Source: Atrichornis clamosus | Lineage: Eukaryota > Chordata > Aves > Passeriformes > Menuridae | Direction of reading: 5' to 3' | Length of the DNA stretch: 64,000 nt | Assembly: GCA_013400975.1 (NCBI GenBank) | Contig: WBMZ01005374.1 | Span: forward strand, 66,369 to 130,368 | Shown here: positions 47,301 through 60,300 of the stretch, in pieces | How the letters are laid out: the number at the start of each line of letters is the position of its first letter | How positions within the stretch are numbered: the stretch's first letter is position 1 | The notes under the pieces: model-generated | What the model was told of the DNA's origin: nothing | What the model saw: only the letters and a program-made list of their open reading frames with translations | The model's database searches: none | Translations under genes and position numbers: made by a program

Positions 47301-50300
47301 TTGAAAGCTTTTAAAGACAGAATTGTAATTTTAACATTTGGGGATAGTACCACAGTTCAATTGCACTGTTCAGTTGAAACTAGGCACAAAGGAAAAAAAC
47401 CAAAGCCTTCGAAGGCACCTGCAGGCAGTTCAGAAAAATATTAATCATCTGACTTTTCAGCACAGCCAACTCTCAATTATTCAGGATAATTGGAAAAGGT
47501 AGAAGAGAAAGAGAGGAAATATGAAAAGCCAAACAACATGTAACACTTCCCACCCCCTGCATAGCAACCAGATGATGGTTTTGGTAGCTTCTTTTTACAC
47601 CTTCATATTTGAATTATAAAAAGGCAGATTTCTGCATAGCACAGTTACAGCATAAAGCAGATGGCCAAATTGCACATATTCCCTGCTACGAAGAGGAATT
47701 ACTAGGAAAGACCAAGTTGCTTATTCTGGACATTGGAATCAGCACACATCCTTCTGCAAAGGACTCCATTGCTGAAGTGGAATCTGAATAGTTGGATTTC
47801 TTTCCTCATTCCCCAGCTGTGCCAAGGGTTTGGCCTACGACCTGCAAATTCAGCTTTCTTTCACACAAATGTTTTGGTTTAGCTTTTACCTAGTCTCGCT
47901 CACGAAGGTTTCTAGAACACTTCTTTTAAGTGTTAAAATTTTTAAATTTAAACAAAACCCCCAAAACTAAAACAACAATTGCTGGTGAAGCACAACTTCC
48001 ATTTTCCAGAGGGAACATTAGAGTTTGCTCAGAAAGAAGCTTGCTGGAATTCTGAAATTCCATCTCAATCTCTGATAAATGGCATATGCCTTATTCTCCA
48101 CAGACTCACTAAGGCACACTCAAGCTTTAAGCCAGGGAACCGAATTTTTCGCCACTGGATAACTAGTATGCTACAACTGGTAAAGTCACACCAATACTCC
48201 TACCCCAAGCGAACAAATCAGCAAGAATCACCAATTTGCATTGCTTATTCCCAGCTTCCTCCTCTCTATCCTTCCTATCACACTCTAAAGTCCTTTTTGC
48301 ATCTAGATCATGCTTTTGCACCCCTCTCTTGCTTGCCTCCTTATCTCACTTACGATCCTCTAAAAGTCATCCTAAGTTTAGCTGAGTATATTTTTCTGTG
48401 GGCTTCCTCCATCTATTCCCCTTCCATGCTAGCAGTTGGGTGCAAGCCTTTGTATATGAGCTTCTTCCCTCCTGCAGCCCAAAGAGAAATGGACAACAGG
48501 CTCAAAGATATTCCTGAGTGGACCAAACAAGCTGCAACTCCAGCATTTCCCACAGAGGTAAGCAACTAGGAAGAATCAGACTTTTTAAAGCATGCAAAGA
48601 AGAAGTGCAAGGTTGCCAAAGGGAAAGGGGGTGGTACCTTCCACTGTCCATTGCATGATGGAAATGCTCAAATCAGTGGTGGATTAACAGCTACCAAGCA
48701 GGCCTCAGTTTTTCATTCTTGCAATTAGCACTCATACTTTTAGAAACAGAATCAGAGACCAACCATTAGAAACAGTCTCAGTCTTGTGATGATCCTTCCC
48801 CATTTCCACGTACTGTGGTTGTCATGCCAGGTCTCACACATTCACAGAAGATTTGAATTTTATTACTTTAAAAAAATTTAAAATCCAATTTTCCTTGCCT
48901 TGGTAAGCTGAAGAGAAAGCCCTAAATATCATTAGTTCCCCGGATTTTAAGAAGTTTCCTTTAAAGTCACAGAATTTTACTGGAAACTTTTTCTATTTTA
49001 CTTAGGAAGAGAAAGATAAGAGATCAAAATCCAATTGTCCTTCCAAATAAGGAAGGAGAAGCTAATTATGGGCAGGCTGTGAACTTCCAGGAACCAGTAA
49101 GAAGAAAAACAGAGCTGCAGAGGAGTACTGGGGAGAGTTAGGTTAATGCACACAACTCCAATGCACTGCAGATTTCTGTACTATTACAAAAACGCTTATA
49201 GCAGTGGGATCGTGTCACCAGTGAATTAAAAGAAAACTGTTATTTAAAAAAAGTGCTGGATCTGCTTTAAAGTATTTTTTTTTAATCATACTATCATCCA
49301 TGCAATCTATGGAAGGAACTAGAGACTGAGGGATGGTGGGGAATACATCTCTCACAATTTTTCACAGTTTTGTTTTCGGGTGAATTTTTGTTGTTTGTGG
49401 GTTTTTTTGTAAACATCTTTACTTGGAAAAATATTCCCTTTAGAAACTATTGTTTCAGCATTTTCCTCCTGCCGCACTGCATCAGAAAAGCTAGGTTTCA
49501 TACTTTCAGCTTTAATCAGTACAACAGCACATTTACAGAGGACCATATGCACAAAATGTTCCAGAATGCCTTCCAAAAATAATAAGTCCTAAAAAAGAAA
49601 ACTCACAGTAAACTGGAATGGCTTCAGGGAAGGAGAATAAAGAAAAGCCATGCAAAGGCAGAACCTCTTGAAACCACATCCAAGCTTGAAATGCTACGTT
49701 CAGTAACAGGGTTCACAAAGAAGCACTGGATTGGTAAGGTCACTTGTATAACCAGGATGTTATTCTCATTTATGCAGCTGTGTTAATCTGTTTCAGAGAA
49801 TGAGGCACAAGGCCTGTGTACAGTAAAGGCTTATTTTATAATCCCTCACTACTAGAACGTGCTTCTCCCCATCCTTACCATTTCTTGTGTTTCATTTCAA
49901 CTAACGTGGCTAAAAGCATCAGTCTGCTATACATGCAGCTACAATACCACCAGGCAGCACAGAGGACATCCATTGGGAAGTCTTTTTCCTATCAAAGCCC
50001 TCTAAATATAAACTTCAGTGAAACAGTCTGACATTTAAATAAGGAACTGTATTAGAAGATGGGGGTACTCTTACATTTATTCCTAAAAGCAGAGCTGTGA
50101 GACAAAACTCAAGGTTCAAATGACCACGTTTCCCAGATATAAAAATATCCACTATCTAGAAATATCACCCACTTTCAAGGAATGACAACAAATATTGTTC
50201 AGTGCTTGTTATTTCTCTCCCATCTTATATTGAAAGTTCTCTGGAAGAGATGTTTTGTAATATCAGAACATTCCAGGCTAACAAATCCTTGATGTTTGAA

Positions 50301-51282
50301 TGCCTGTCAGCACAAAGGTCTTTTCAAAGATAAACACACACATACAGAAACACACACATACTGAAAAATAAGACCGTCCCTTAAGTCCTCTGAAAACTTC
50401 ATCTTCCAACAACATAGATCATTGACCAAACCGAGGAAGTTAAAAAACTCGGTTTCAACTTCTGGTTTTGACCTTAATATTGCATTTGGGATTCTAACAG
50501 CAGAGAATCACTTCAATGGATCTCAGTGAGGAGCCAGGGGGGAAAGGCAGGCCTTCAAAAGGTCTCAGCACCAAGGCTGAGGTTTGTATCCATTAGCTCA
50601 CTATTTCCCTTTACTCTTGTTTTTCAGTAGCTGCAAAGTTGCTAGGTGTTTCTCATTGCTTTTCTGACTCAGGACGCACTGTGCTAATGGCACAGGCACA
50701 CATGTATTGCCATAAACCACTCATCGCAGTGGCATCGGGCACATTTTACTCCACAGAGCCACATCACTCTTGCCACCGTACAAGGAAGAAAGGAAAATTG
50801 TTGTGTCGCCATTCAAACCCCTCTGAGTTAAAACCACAGGACAACTAGCACACTGCCAGAGCGGCTGCAGGTGTCCCAGGCAGGTTCCCCACCGGGGCAC
50901 CCTCAACAGCAGCAGGCACACCAGCCTCCACCCCAACACTCAACCTGAAGATTTCAGACTCCAGGCAGGGTGACGTAACTTAATCTCAAAAGTCAATAGG
51001 GCCAAGGAAAGACGGGGTGGGAAACAGGAGCCCGAACAGCTTGCTTTCTTTTAAATCACTCTCACAATTACCAGCTCACAGAGAACACACATCACTATGC
51101 ACAAGACTCTCATGGCCTTTTCTCCTCTAACTGGCTTCCCTCAACAGACTATGCTTAATTTGATTTTCTTGCAAGGGATCAGTTGCAATTACATTCTGAT
51201 TTGAGCAGCACAAGCTAGAAGCATCAAGCCAGAGAGACACTCCAAGAAGGGTGGTGGCTCATTATGTGTCACAAGGAGACAT

Positions 51283-51304
51283 ACACACACACACACACAC
51301 ACAC
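51283..51304. repeat. (AC)11 microsatellite
   Basis: Eleven perfect AC units in the upstream intron; the longest intact dinucleotide run in the window apart from the gapped TA tract. Confidence 0.97.
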
Positions 51305-54300
51305 CATAAGGAGGCCAAGTGCTCCAAACAGAATCCCCAGGAAAGGTCCCTTTCCAATAGAGTAGCAAATCATCATCCAAGACCCACATCCATCATTCAA
51401 AATTGTGTGTTAAAGATTTAGAACGTGCCTCAAAGATTTCCACCATTAAATTAGGGTGGGAAAAAAGCATGCCAGGAAGAAGTGTAGACAAGTACCAGTA
51501 CTCAGAATAAAACCTTTCATAAATAAACCCTGTAAGTTTTATCTCAGTAGGTCAATTTGAAGCTTCAGCTTCTCCCTCACCTGACTCAGTGACATTTAAA
51601 CTTTACAGAGCATGGCTATTTGCTGCCAAAGCCCAGAGTGTGTGACACCATTCTCTGAATTAAGAGAGCAGCCTAACACGCTGGGCAAAGAAGCTGCACA
51701 GGCTTCCTAGAACCAGCTCCATTTTCAATCCACATTGAAGCGTGCAAGAAATAATTTACTATGCAAAAAGATGCTCTAGATCTAAATCCTTCCCCTAAAT
51801 CATGGCTCCAGCATCCTGATTTCCATGCAGAGTAAAAGCCAGAAAGCTGGGTGAAAATGCTCCACAATAGCCAAAGGTAACAACACAGGCTTGCTTAGTT
51901 AGAGGAAGTCAGATGAAATCAAGGCCAAAAGAGGCAAAAGAGTTACACAAAGCAGAACAGCAAAAGTCAGCAAATTGCCAGCAGTAAATCTTACAATTTT
52001 GTGCACCAGTGAGAAAGGCTACAGAACCGTGCTGCACATAGGCGAGAATCACACACAGGCCAATGCTAGGTCAGAAGGAGATACACACCCAGAGGTCAGA
52101 GCATGCAGATTATTTAGTCTTCTGCCTCACTTCGGTTGTTTTGCTAGACTTACCCATGACTGCAAAAGTACAGCTAGGTTTTGTCCAGTCTGCCTCCAAA
52201 CTCTATGGAAAAGCCTTCCAGAGATCAGATTCCCTCCCAATACTTAAAATGTGCGAAGATAAACCCTGGATAAAGCCAAAGGCAATGCCTCTTCACTGCT
52301 GGAACCAGAACCTAGAGGTAAAGCATCCTAGTAGTGACCTGGCCAGTTGCCTCCCTGCCTGCTGACCCTCAGCCAAGCACACCACTCCCAGGTGCTGTCT
52401 CCCTTCTGGCTCTAGTCAAAGTCCACCACCCCTGAATGGGCCAGCTACCAGGCAAGCATCCATGAAATACAAGTAAGAAGAAGAGCAGAGTGCAGAGTCT
52501 TCACTGGATTTCTACATTTTTTGTACTTGTCCAGCATACATGTCAACAGGCTGGGCACATTATCATGAAAGATACCACACATGCTGTCCCAGACACCTCT
52601 TCCCAGTGCTCCTCTTGCACGCACAGAGCTGAAAATTGGAAGATCCTTTCCCAATCCCTCTAAAAAGTGCATTTTAGAGCAGGCATAATTAACTCTCTAC
52701 TATCTGAAGGTCAGGAATAAGTATGTCAAGCCAGTAGCAGCTAAGTGAACAGTATGTCCACTTGGGAAACAGGTCATTCCCTGCTTTGCTTGGGGTTTTG
52801 AGGTGTCTCCAAGCACCCTGCATGAGTACACTGAAGCCATGAAACTATTTGCAAAGAAAAAACATACTAGCATAGAATTCCCAGCGACCTCTACTCGGTC
52901 TCATGGGAAAAGCACAGCAACTCCATTCTCAACTGCCTTTAAAGGAAGACTGATTCTATTATTATTTTTTCCCAGACATTTTGCAAATAAATATGAAGGT
53001 CCTGCGACAGCCAGTAATCCTCAAGCAATTTCCTGTCTCGGGAAAAAAAGTTCCCTCAGACTGAATTGATTAAATAAAGGTTATTAGAATTAGTATAAAG
53101 CAAGCTGGTTTAAAAGTCATCCCCTTCTTGTTTTTACCTGTAACAGTGCTCCAAGTAGCAGCACAAAGATATCAGCTACAACAGCTTACAGCATAATGAA
53201 ATTACTGTGCAAGACCCACCAAGAGTGAGAAAATTATTTAAAATTACTTTCAACAGCAGAGAATTTTCATGTTTGTTTAATCTATTTTCAAGTGAGTTTC
53301 TCAAAGGGAATGCACCCTTTTACATTGTACTCTTAAGATTAGATTTGTTTTCCCTATTTTGTAAATCTGATATGTGGTTTAGTCTTTTGAGAGAGTCAGC
53401 AGTTGTCATCACCAAAGCTGTTTTCCTTTTGCCTCTGCAGTTTAAGACTTTACTGCAAAACAACTGGTTAAATCCATTCACACCATCTTTCAGTGCTACA
53501 GATTTCCTTTTCCTCTAAAGCCAAACATTCTAAACAAAACCCATACAGAGATAAGCATTACTTTCTACAAATGCTACATGTATGTAGAGAAATGCAAACA
53601 GCTTGACATCAGGATCAGAAACTTGCTCAACAATCCTCTGGCATCTCTTGAACAGACAAGAGGAAGTAACAGGAAAGTAATGACACTGGTGCAAGAATAA
53701 ACAGAGCAACCATTTAAATTAAGGCATGCTTGGCAAATAAAAATCCCAGAATCTTGCAGAAAGGCCTAAACATCAACATCAGACTGGCAACTGTCTCATA
53801 TGCACAGGTTAGCTGAGCTTCTCATTCTTACCCAGAAGAAAAAAATACTTCATGCAGAGTTTTCAGAAAGGGTTCCTGCATAGGAATTGACAAAGAATTT
53901 TGGTTTTGTTTTCTTGTTGTTTTGAGTTTTTTAAATGGCATTACTTCTCTTCACTAAATGCAGAGTAACAAGTGTTAAAAAAACCCAACAAGACACCAAC
54001 TGTCATCTGGAGCTCCACCTATAAAGTTCAGGGAAAGATTGTATTGTGAGTGTCACATACAGCAGCTGTATCCAGAGGAGTTGGTGGTCTGTCACTTGCA
54101 GCTATCCGGACTTCCATCGGTATCTTTTAAAAAGCCACTTAGAAGCTTCTTTTTGTGAAAAGGCTAGTCTCTGCCTGCTTTATACACATTCTAACTCACC
54201 TAAAACTGCCTTTCTGGATAAGCCAAACATTGCATTTAACAGGCATAAGCAACAGTTGGTTCTGGACAACAAACTGTCTCCATTGTGTCCTTGTGCACTT

Positions 54301-57300
54301 CAGGATTTGCACTCCTCAAGAAGCAGAATCACTCTTTCACATGCAGAGGGAAGTGGGGGGAGAACAAAGAGAAGCCTGCACTGTGGAAAATAAAGAGCTC
54401 CACAGGACACTACAAGGCATATTTTGAGGAAACCACCCTTCTTACAGCAGCTACAGAGCACAATTGCAATCAGAAGCCCTTTCTCCAACACTCACGTACC
54501 CTTGCCCGGCCTCTAGCAACACTGCCACAGCCTCCACTTCCAAGTCCCACTCCTCAGAAGCACTTGAGTATAGCTGCTGAAAATCACTGCAAAGACTGCT
54601 TCACACCACCTCTGCAAATGAAAAGAAATCCCTGTGACATGCTGCTATGAGCCCTTTTGAAAGGTAGGACCACGTGGTGGTGAGGACAGAACTCAACAGT
54701 GTACTTCTGAGGGACCAAGGTTAAGTTTCATCATCTCTGCCAAGCACAGCCATGCCTTAATTACATCAAAGGCATCCAAGTCTTCACAAGTTCCTTGCAG
54801 ACAAACCAAATCTGAAAAAGCTAATTATATTTAGGCTACATTTGCTATGAAACACGTGTAATCGGGCAGGAGTTTCAGTTCTTTGAAGAAGCATTCCCAT
54901 TGATAAGTTTTTACTTCTGACCAGAGAAAACTGTCAGGTTCTGTCACTAGACCAACAGCAAGTTTCAATCTCAGAAGTCTTGACATAAAAGGTTACTCTT
55001 CCCAAAAGGCAAAGGCTCTCAGGAGGGAGACCTTGCAGAATTTACAATCTTAACACCACCACCATCAAGGGAACGCTGTTCCTTGCAACCACTGTAAGTA
55101 CTTTCACCAGCAAGGAGGAATGCAGAGTAGGTGATGGTCTGCAGCAACAATAGCTACAAGATAACCAATCCAAAATTTTTTGCTCCCTTTTTTTTCTGGG
55201 GAAATAATCTTGCCTTCTTAACTGCAGGAAGATGGGAATGAAGAAATGCAGAAAGAAGAAACAACCAGCCTTGTGAGAGCCATGTCATCTCAGAGCACAG
55301 AAATGCTCAACACCCACTGCACATTGCTGAGAGCAGGCTATAGAGCTGCAAACCAATCAAGAGATGAGAACATGCAGATAGATCCCAGTTCACTTCTGCA
55401 AGTGTTCACCCAGGCCTACACACAAAATGAAAAAGGTTTGAGACCAGTGAATTAAGACCAATGACAGTAACATGAAAGACATTGCAACAAAGGAAGATGC
55501 ACAACCTACAGTGGCACTCTCAGACTTTGCAGAAGCCTAAAAAAAAGCTGAGGAGGAGACTGGAACAGGGGACAAGCACATTACTGCCTTAATATCATGA
55601 ATACTGGGAGGGTCTCATTCATGAAATAGCTTAAGTTGACAGTTGAAACTATTTTCTAGATATTAAGATTAACCCAAGGTCCGCAAACACCTCAATTTCA
55701 AGATGTAAAAAGGAAACCTTTGCTTCTTTACTCAAGAAATTGTTACATCCCCACTTCCTAGACAGAATCTTTTTCCTTCACTATTGTAAGTCAAGAAAAA
55801 CTATGAGGGGGAAAAGAGTATCAGGAATAAAAGTCTTAAAGGACTTCAGAGAGGTGATTAACATAATCAACAATTCTTTTTAGAACCACACCTGAGCTGT
55901 AGGTGGCTTTGTATAGATGAGTTGTGTAAGAAATTGTTTGCCAGCAGTCAAACCAGAGCTCTAGAAACCTTCTGGAAGGGTGTTGGTTTACCATCAGCTG
56001 AATAATCCAATTATGTTGACTTGAGAAATGTCAGACTTATCCCCTGCAATGCTAAATCCCCTCACCTACAAGCAGCCAGTAGACTTTAGGCAAACCTGTT
56101 ATTTCACTAGAATCAAGCTGGAGAAGACTGGCCTCTTAAATAGCATAAACGTGGGCAATAAAGGCTGCAGCTGCCACAGGGCTATTTGGTGTGTTTTTCT
56201 ACAGTTGAATGCAGAGACATTTTCTGAAATAAATGACAGCCACATGCTTCTTTACAGCAGGCTCTCCTTGCCTTACACGGAAAACATTTCTTGTAAGACA
56301 CACAGGAAGCAAAGGTTAGATCAGATTTTAGTTGTAGGATCTTTTCATGCTGTGCAATGAAAAGCTCACTTATCTCAGGCTGCTTCCCCCTGCGCTGCTT
56401 GCTCCTCCCTTAACCCCTCACGCAATGAAAGCCTCTTGGCTGAAACGTCATTTCTCATTCTTTCTCTTTAGAACACGCTTTTCAATATCCTTTTGCATAC
56501 AAAACAGCTAGTTGTTGTGACTCACTGCCGAAGCCACTGCAAGGGAAGACATGCAGACAGGAAGCCTGGGGCACATGCCAAGGAATAAAGTTTTGCTTCA
56601 GACAGGTATGCAGCTAGGCAAAAAAAAACAAGAAAAGGGAAAAAAAAAGCCCTTGACAAGCACTTCTAGCCTCATTAGCACTTGCAGGTCAAAGAAAGGC
56701 AGAAATCCGAGCCTACAAACCAGACCATGCTGTGCTAGGTGCTGTATAAACATAGAGCAAAAAAGACCACTGCTACCAGGGCTATCGTAAACTCCCATCA
56801 CATGGAGAGAAACCACCTCTTTAATCTGAACCATCACTGGTCCCAGAGATCTTACTCTCACAGCAGATTCTTGCTATATCACACCCAGGGAAATCCAGAG
56901 CTCTTTGCTCTACCACAAACATGCAATAAAATCTGCACCACGACTGTTGTTAATGCTTTCTTTGTTCATTGCAGTGGATTCAGAAGATTGAAAAGGAAAT
57001 TAAAAGGTCACTCAGCTAAAGGAGCTATTTCTATCCCAAACATGCCCATAATTTGACTCAGTAGCAAGAATCAAAGAGCAAAACTACTTCGAAACAAGCT
57101 TCCCTCAAATTCTTATCAGGAAACATTTAACCCTCTTTATATTTTTGTAGCTACAGTCACTGACATGAGCCTGATACGTAATGATTTATAAAATCAGATT
57201 TATAAAAGGATTAAAAATTAAGACTTTCTTTGCCAATGGCTACCCTCCCCAGTTTCCAGCTCTTTCCCTTTGTTTTCAAGTCTTAACAGTGCCTCATCTG

Positions 57301-60300
57301 TTTTATTTCTCCTTCATTCCTTCTTAAGATTTTTACCACACCTCCTTACCCTCTTTGCACACATTCTAGTTCAGGCCTGGCACACAAGAACGAGTTTCCC
57401 TCTCCCACAGTTCCTTGTGTGATTTCCTTAGCTCAACTCATTAACAATGTCTCCAGAACTTCCCATGACTGAAAAAATCGCCCCTGGGCAGACAGGAATG
57501 AGTTTGCAAGGTTTTGAGGGCAGTTACTTTGTGCATTTTGCAAAGGTCCTGTGCGGCTGCAGCAGAAGCAGTTCGGTGAGACTTGCGCGGGCACACCACC
57601 CCCTCAACAAGGCTGGGCAGTGCTCCCACTTTTCGGAGCTCAGTGCAGAGATGAGCTGCATATGGATAGTGGAGGCTATGTTCCTTCATGGAAGGGCTTA
57701 TCTACTCCCTGTGGATACCTGCAAAAGGCTTCCCTAAACAACCACAACTGGGAACACAGGAATCTCCTGCTCCAGGAAAAAGCAAACTGTCTCCTCTCCC
57801 ATGCCAGATGTGTTTTCAGGAAGCGTGCAGGTTTTGTGATAGGCAGATTAGTTTGAGTGGGAGGAGATGGGAGTGGAGTTTTTTTAATTTTGTAATTTTT
57901 TTTAAACTGTTTGCAGTCTAGTCATGCCTCTTTTAAGAGACAGAACCTATACACGAGCATACACCCCTCCTTGGCTGAGATCATGAGCTGCTGCTGAATC
58001 TATCTATCAGAGCTTGCTACTAAACCAAAACATGCCTGCAGCATGGACCATGGGGTGCTGCAATGGCAGTGCAGGGCAAATTACTGAGAGCGGTGGGACA
58101 GAGAACACAGGTTTGCTACAGAGCATCTCCAGTCATCTTGAACACTGATCTTGTCCATCAGAGTTTAAGCTTCTTTTTTTTTGTTTTGGCTTAAAGACTG
58201 TACATTCTGGTAGCACTTTATAGACTGTAGTAATTTTTGTAAATACAAATGAGACTATTACAAAGCAATCTGTCTCTTCTTGATGTCTTAGCATTTATCT
58301 GCCCCTTCCTTGCATTTTATCACCCCCAGAGCAGCTGTTTCTCTTCTGATTACGGGCAAAGCTAAAAACACTCCCTCCTTGCATCTTTGTAACTGGGCCC
58401 AATGGAGTTCTCAGAAAACACGAGTCTGTTCCCAAACACAGCTATGAGCAGGTTTCACTCTTGTGGTTTTGTCTTCTAATAAGAGCAGCATTTGAATTTT
58501 AGAGCCACCTATTGTAACTGAATAACTCTACCATTAATCCCACCGTTCTCAAACATATCCCTTCCCCCTTAGACAAAGGTTTCATTTTCCTAGGTTCCAG
58601 TCTCCTTCACGAGCAGATGCTTAAAACAGTACAGTCCATTGACTGGCTCTGCCAAGGGGCCACACTAAGTTTGAAGGTACCTTCAAGTGACAGTATCTGC
58701 AGTTGAAGTTGCCTACAAGACCACCTTGTCTTGCTGAATGGGGCAACTAAATCCCTCACGTGCTAAGCAGTGTACAATCACATCATCACAGGTGACTTAC
58801 AGCATCAAACAGAAAACAACAGGCCCAAGAGCACCCAGACACAAGTCTTCCAGAAAGGACTAGTGGTTTCTGAACACATACAGGAAGTTCTGTACCACAG
58901 GTTTCGTCAGTGCACGGTCTGAGGTAAACCCCTTGGGCCCTGAGATAAGCACTTCTCCACCTCTGTTTCCTTCATCAGAAAGATAGAATCCCTCCTCTAG
59001 AGACTCATGTTTTCCCCAGAGGGCAATCGACCCATGTCACTGCCATAAGCCTTCAAAAGTAAAGCAAGAGATAACAACAGATTGATCACAAGACCTGTGC
59101 TAGTGCCTCTTCTCAGTATTGCTTTAACCAGAAAGCACTATCAACCACACATACACACTGAACTGTTCCACAGTTGGTAACCGCATTCTCCCGTGAAGGA
59201 AAGACAAAGCTAACAATTGCTTCACCTGAAGCAATCTCATCACCATATACCTCACTGAACCATCAACAAATTTTTCTTGTTAGACCATGGAAGCTTCCTT
59301 GATATTAACAGCAAACCCTCCTTCTCATTCTACAAATATTTTTTAAAATCTACCACCACATTCTTCGTTTGACACCCTTCTTAGCTAATATGTCCATACT
59401 GACATGTGCTTTTCTTTACAAAGAAAACCAGCAGGCAGGGTTCCTGAAAAGGGAGTAGAAATTAATTTTGACCACAGTTAGATTTACAGGAAAAAGGGAA
59501 GGAAGGAGCTGCCTTCAAGTATGCCCAGACAAGCAGCCTACAGAAGGGCTTGGTTGATAATAACCATGCCTGTTTCTGCTGCATATGTGAAAGAGTACAC
59601 ACACAGGTCAGCACGGCAGTGCACGCTCAGCCAGCCGCTGCCACTGCCTTAGGGCAACACAGCTCCAGTGGTAAAGCAATGCCACCCTTTCCACATGAGG
59701 ATTCCTAAAAATACATGAAATAAGAGTTAGGCAGATCTGAGTTATTTTCACCAGCAAGAACTAAAGTTTGAATGTTGTAAGTAGTGCTTCAGACACCATG
59801 CAAACAAAAACACAACAGAGAACAACTCTTTATGAGTGCAGTCCTCAAATTCCTGCATCCATGCTGAATGCCATGGTCTGTCTGGCACTCAGACACTTTG
59901 CTGCAGTTCACCTCCATAAGCCTACTCTTCCTCAGTAAACTGGAACAGCAGCTCATGAGCATATAAAAGGACAAACTACACTGGCAGGGAGAATACAGAA
60001 AACAACTATTTACATGCAAAAATATCCTCATTCTCTCACTAGAACAACAATGCTCTGGGACACAAAGAGATGCAGGTTTGCAAAGAAACTGCTCTCACTG
60101 TCAAAACCAAACCCAATTACCACAAGGAAGGTGGATTGGAACGTTGTTTTATGTTGAAGAACAAAGTGCAGAGGCCGTAAGTAACAGCAAAACAGAAGGA
60201 GAAACTATTTAGTTGAGCATACTGAACCAGAACGCCGGGTTCAGTTACCACCTATACACATACACACATCAGATTCACCACCCAAGCAACACTTCATGCA

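Noticed and set aside
57540..57660. Small CpG cluster as possible SUSD6 promoter
   Set aside because: Only about five CpGs, too few and too short for an avian promoter island, and no initiator or donor that I can support.
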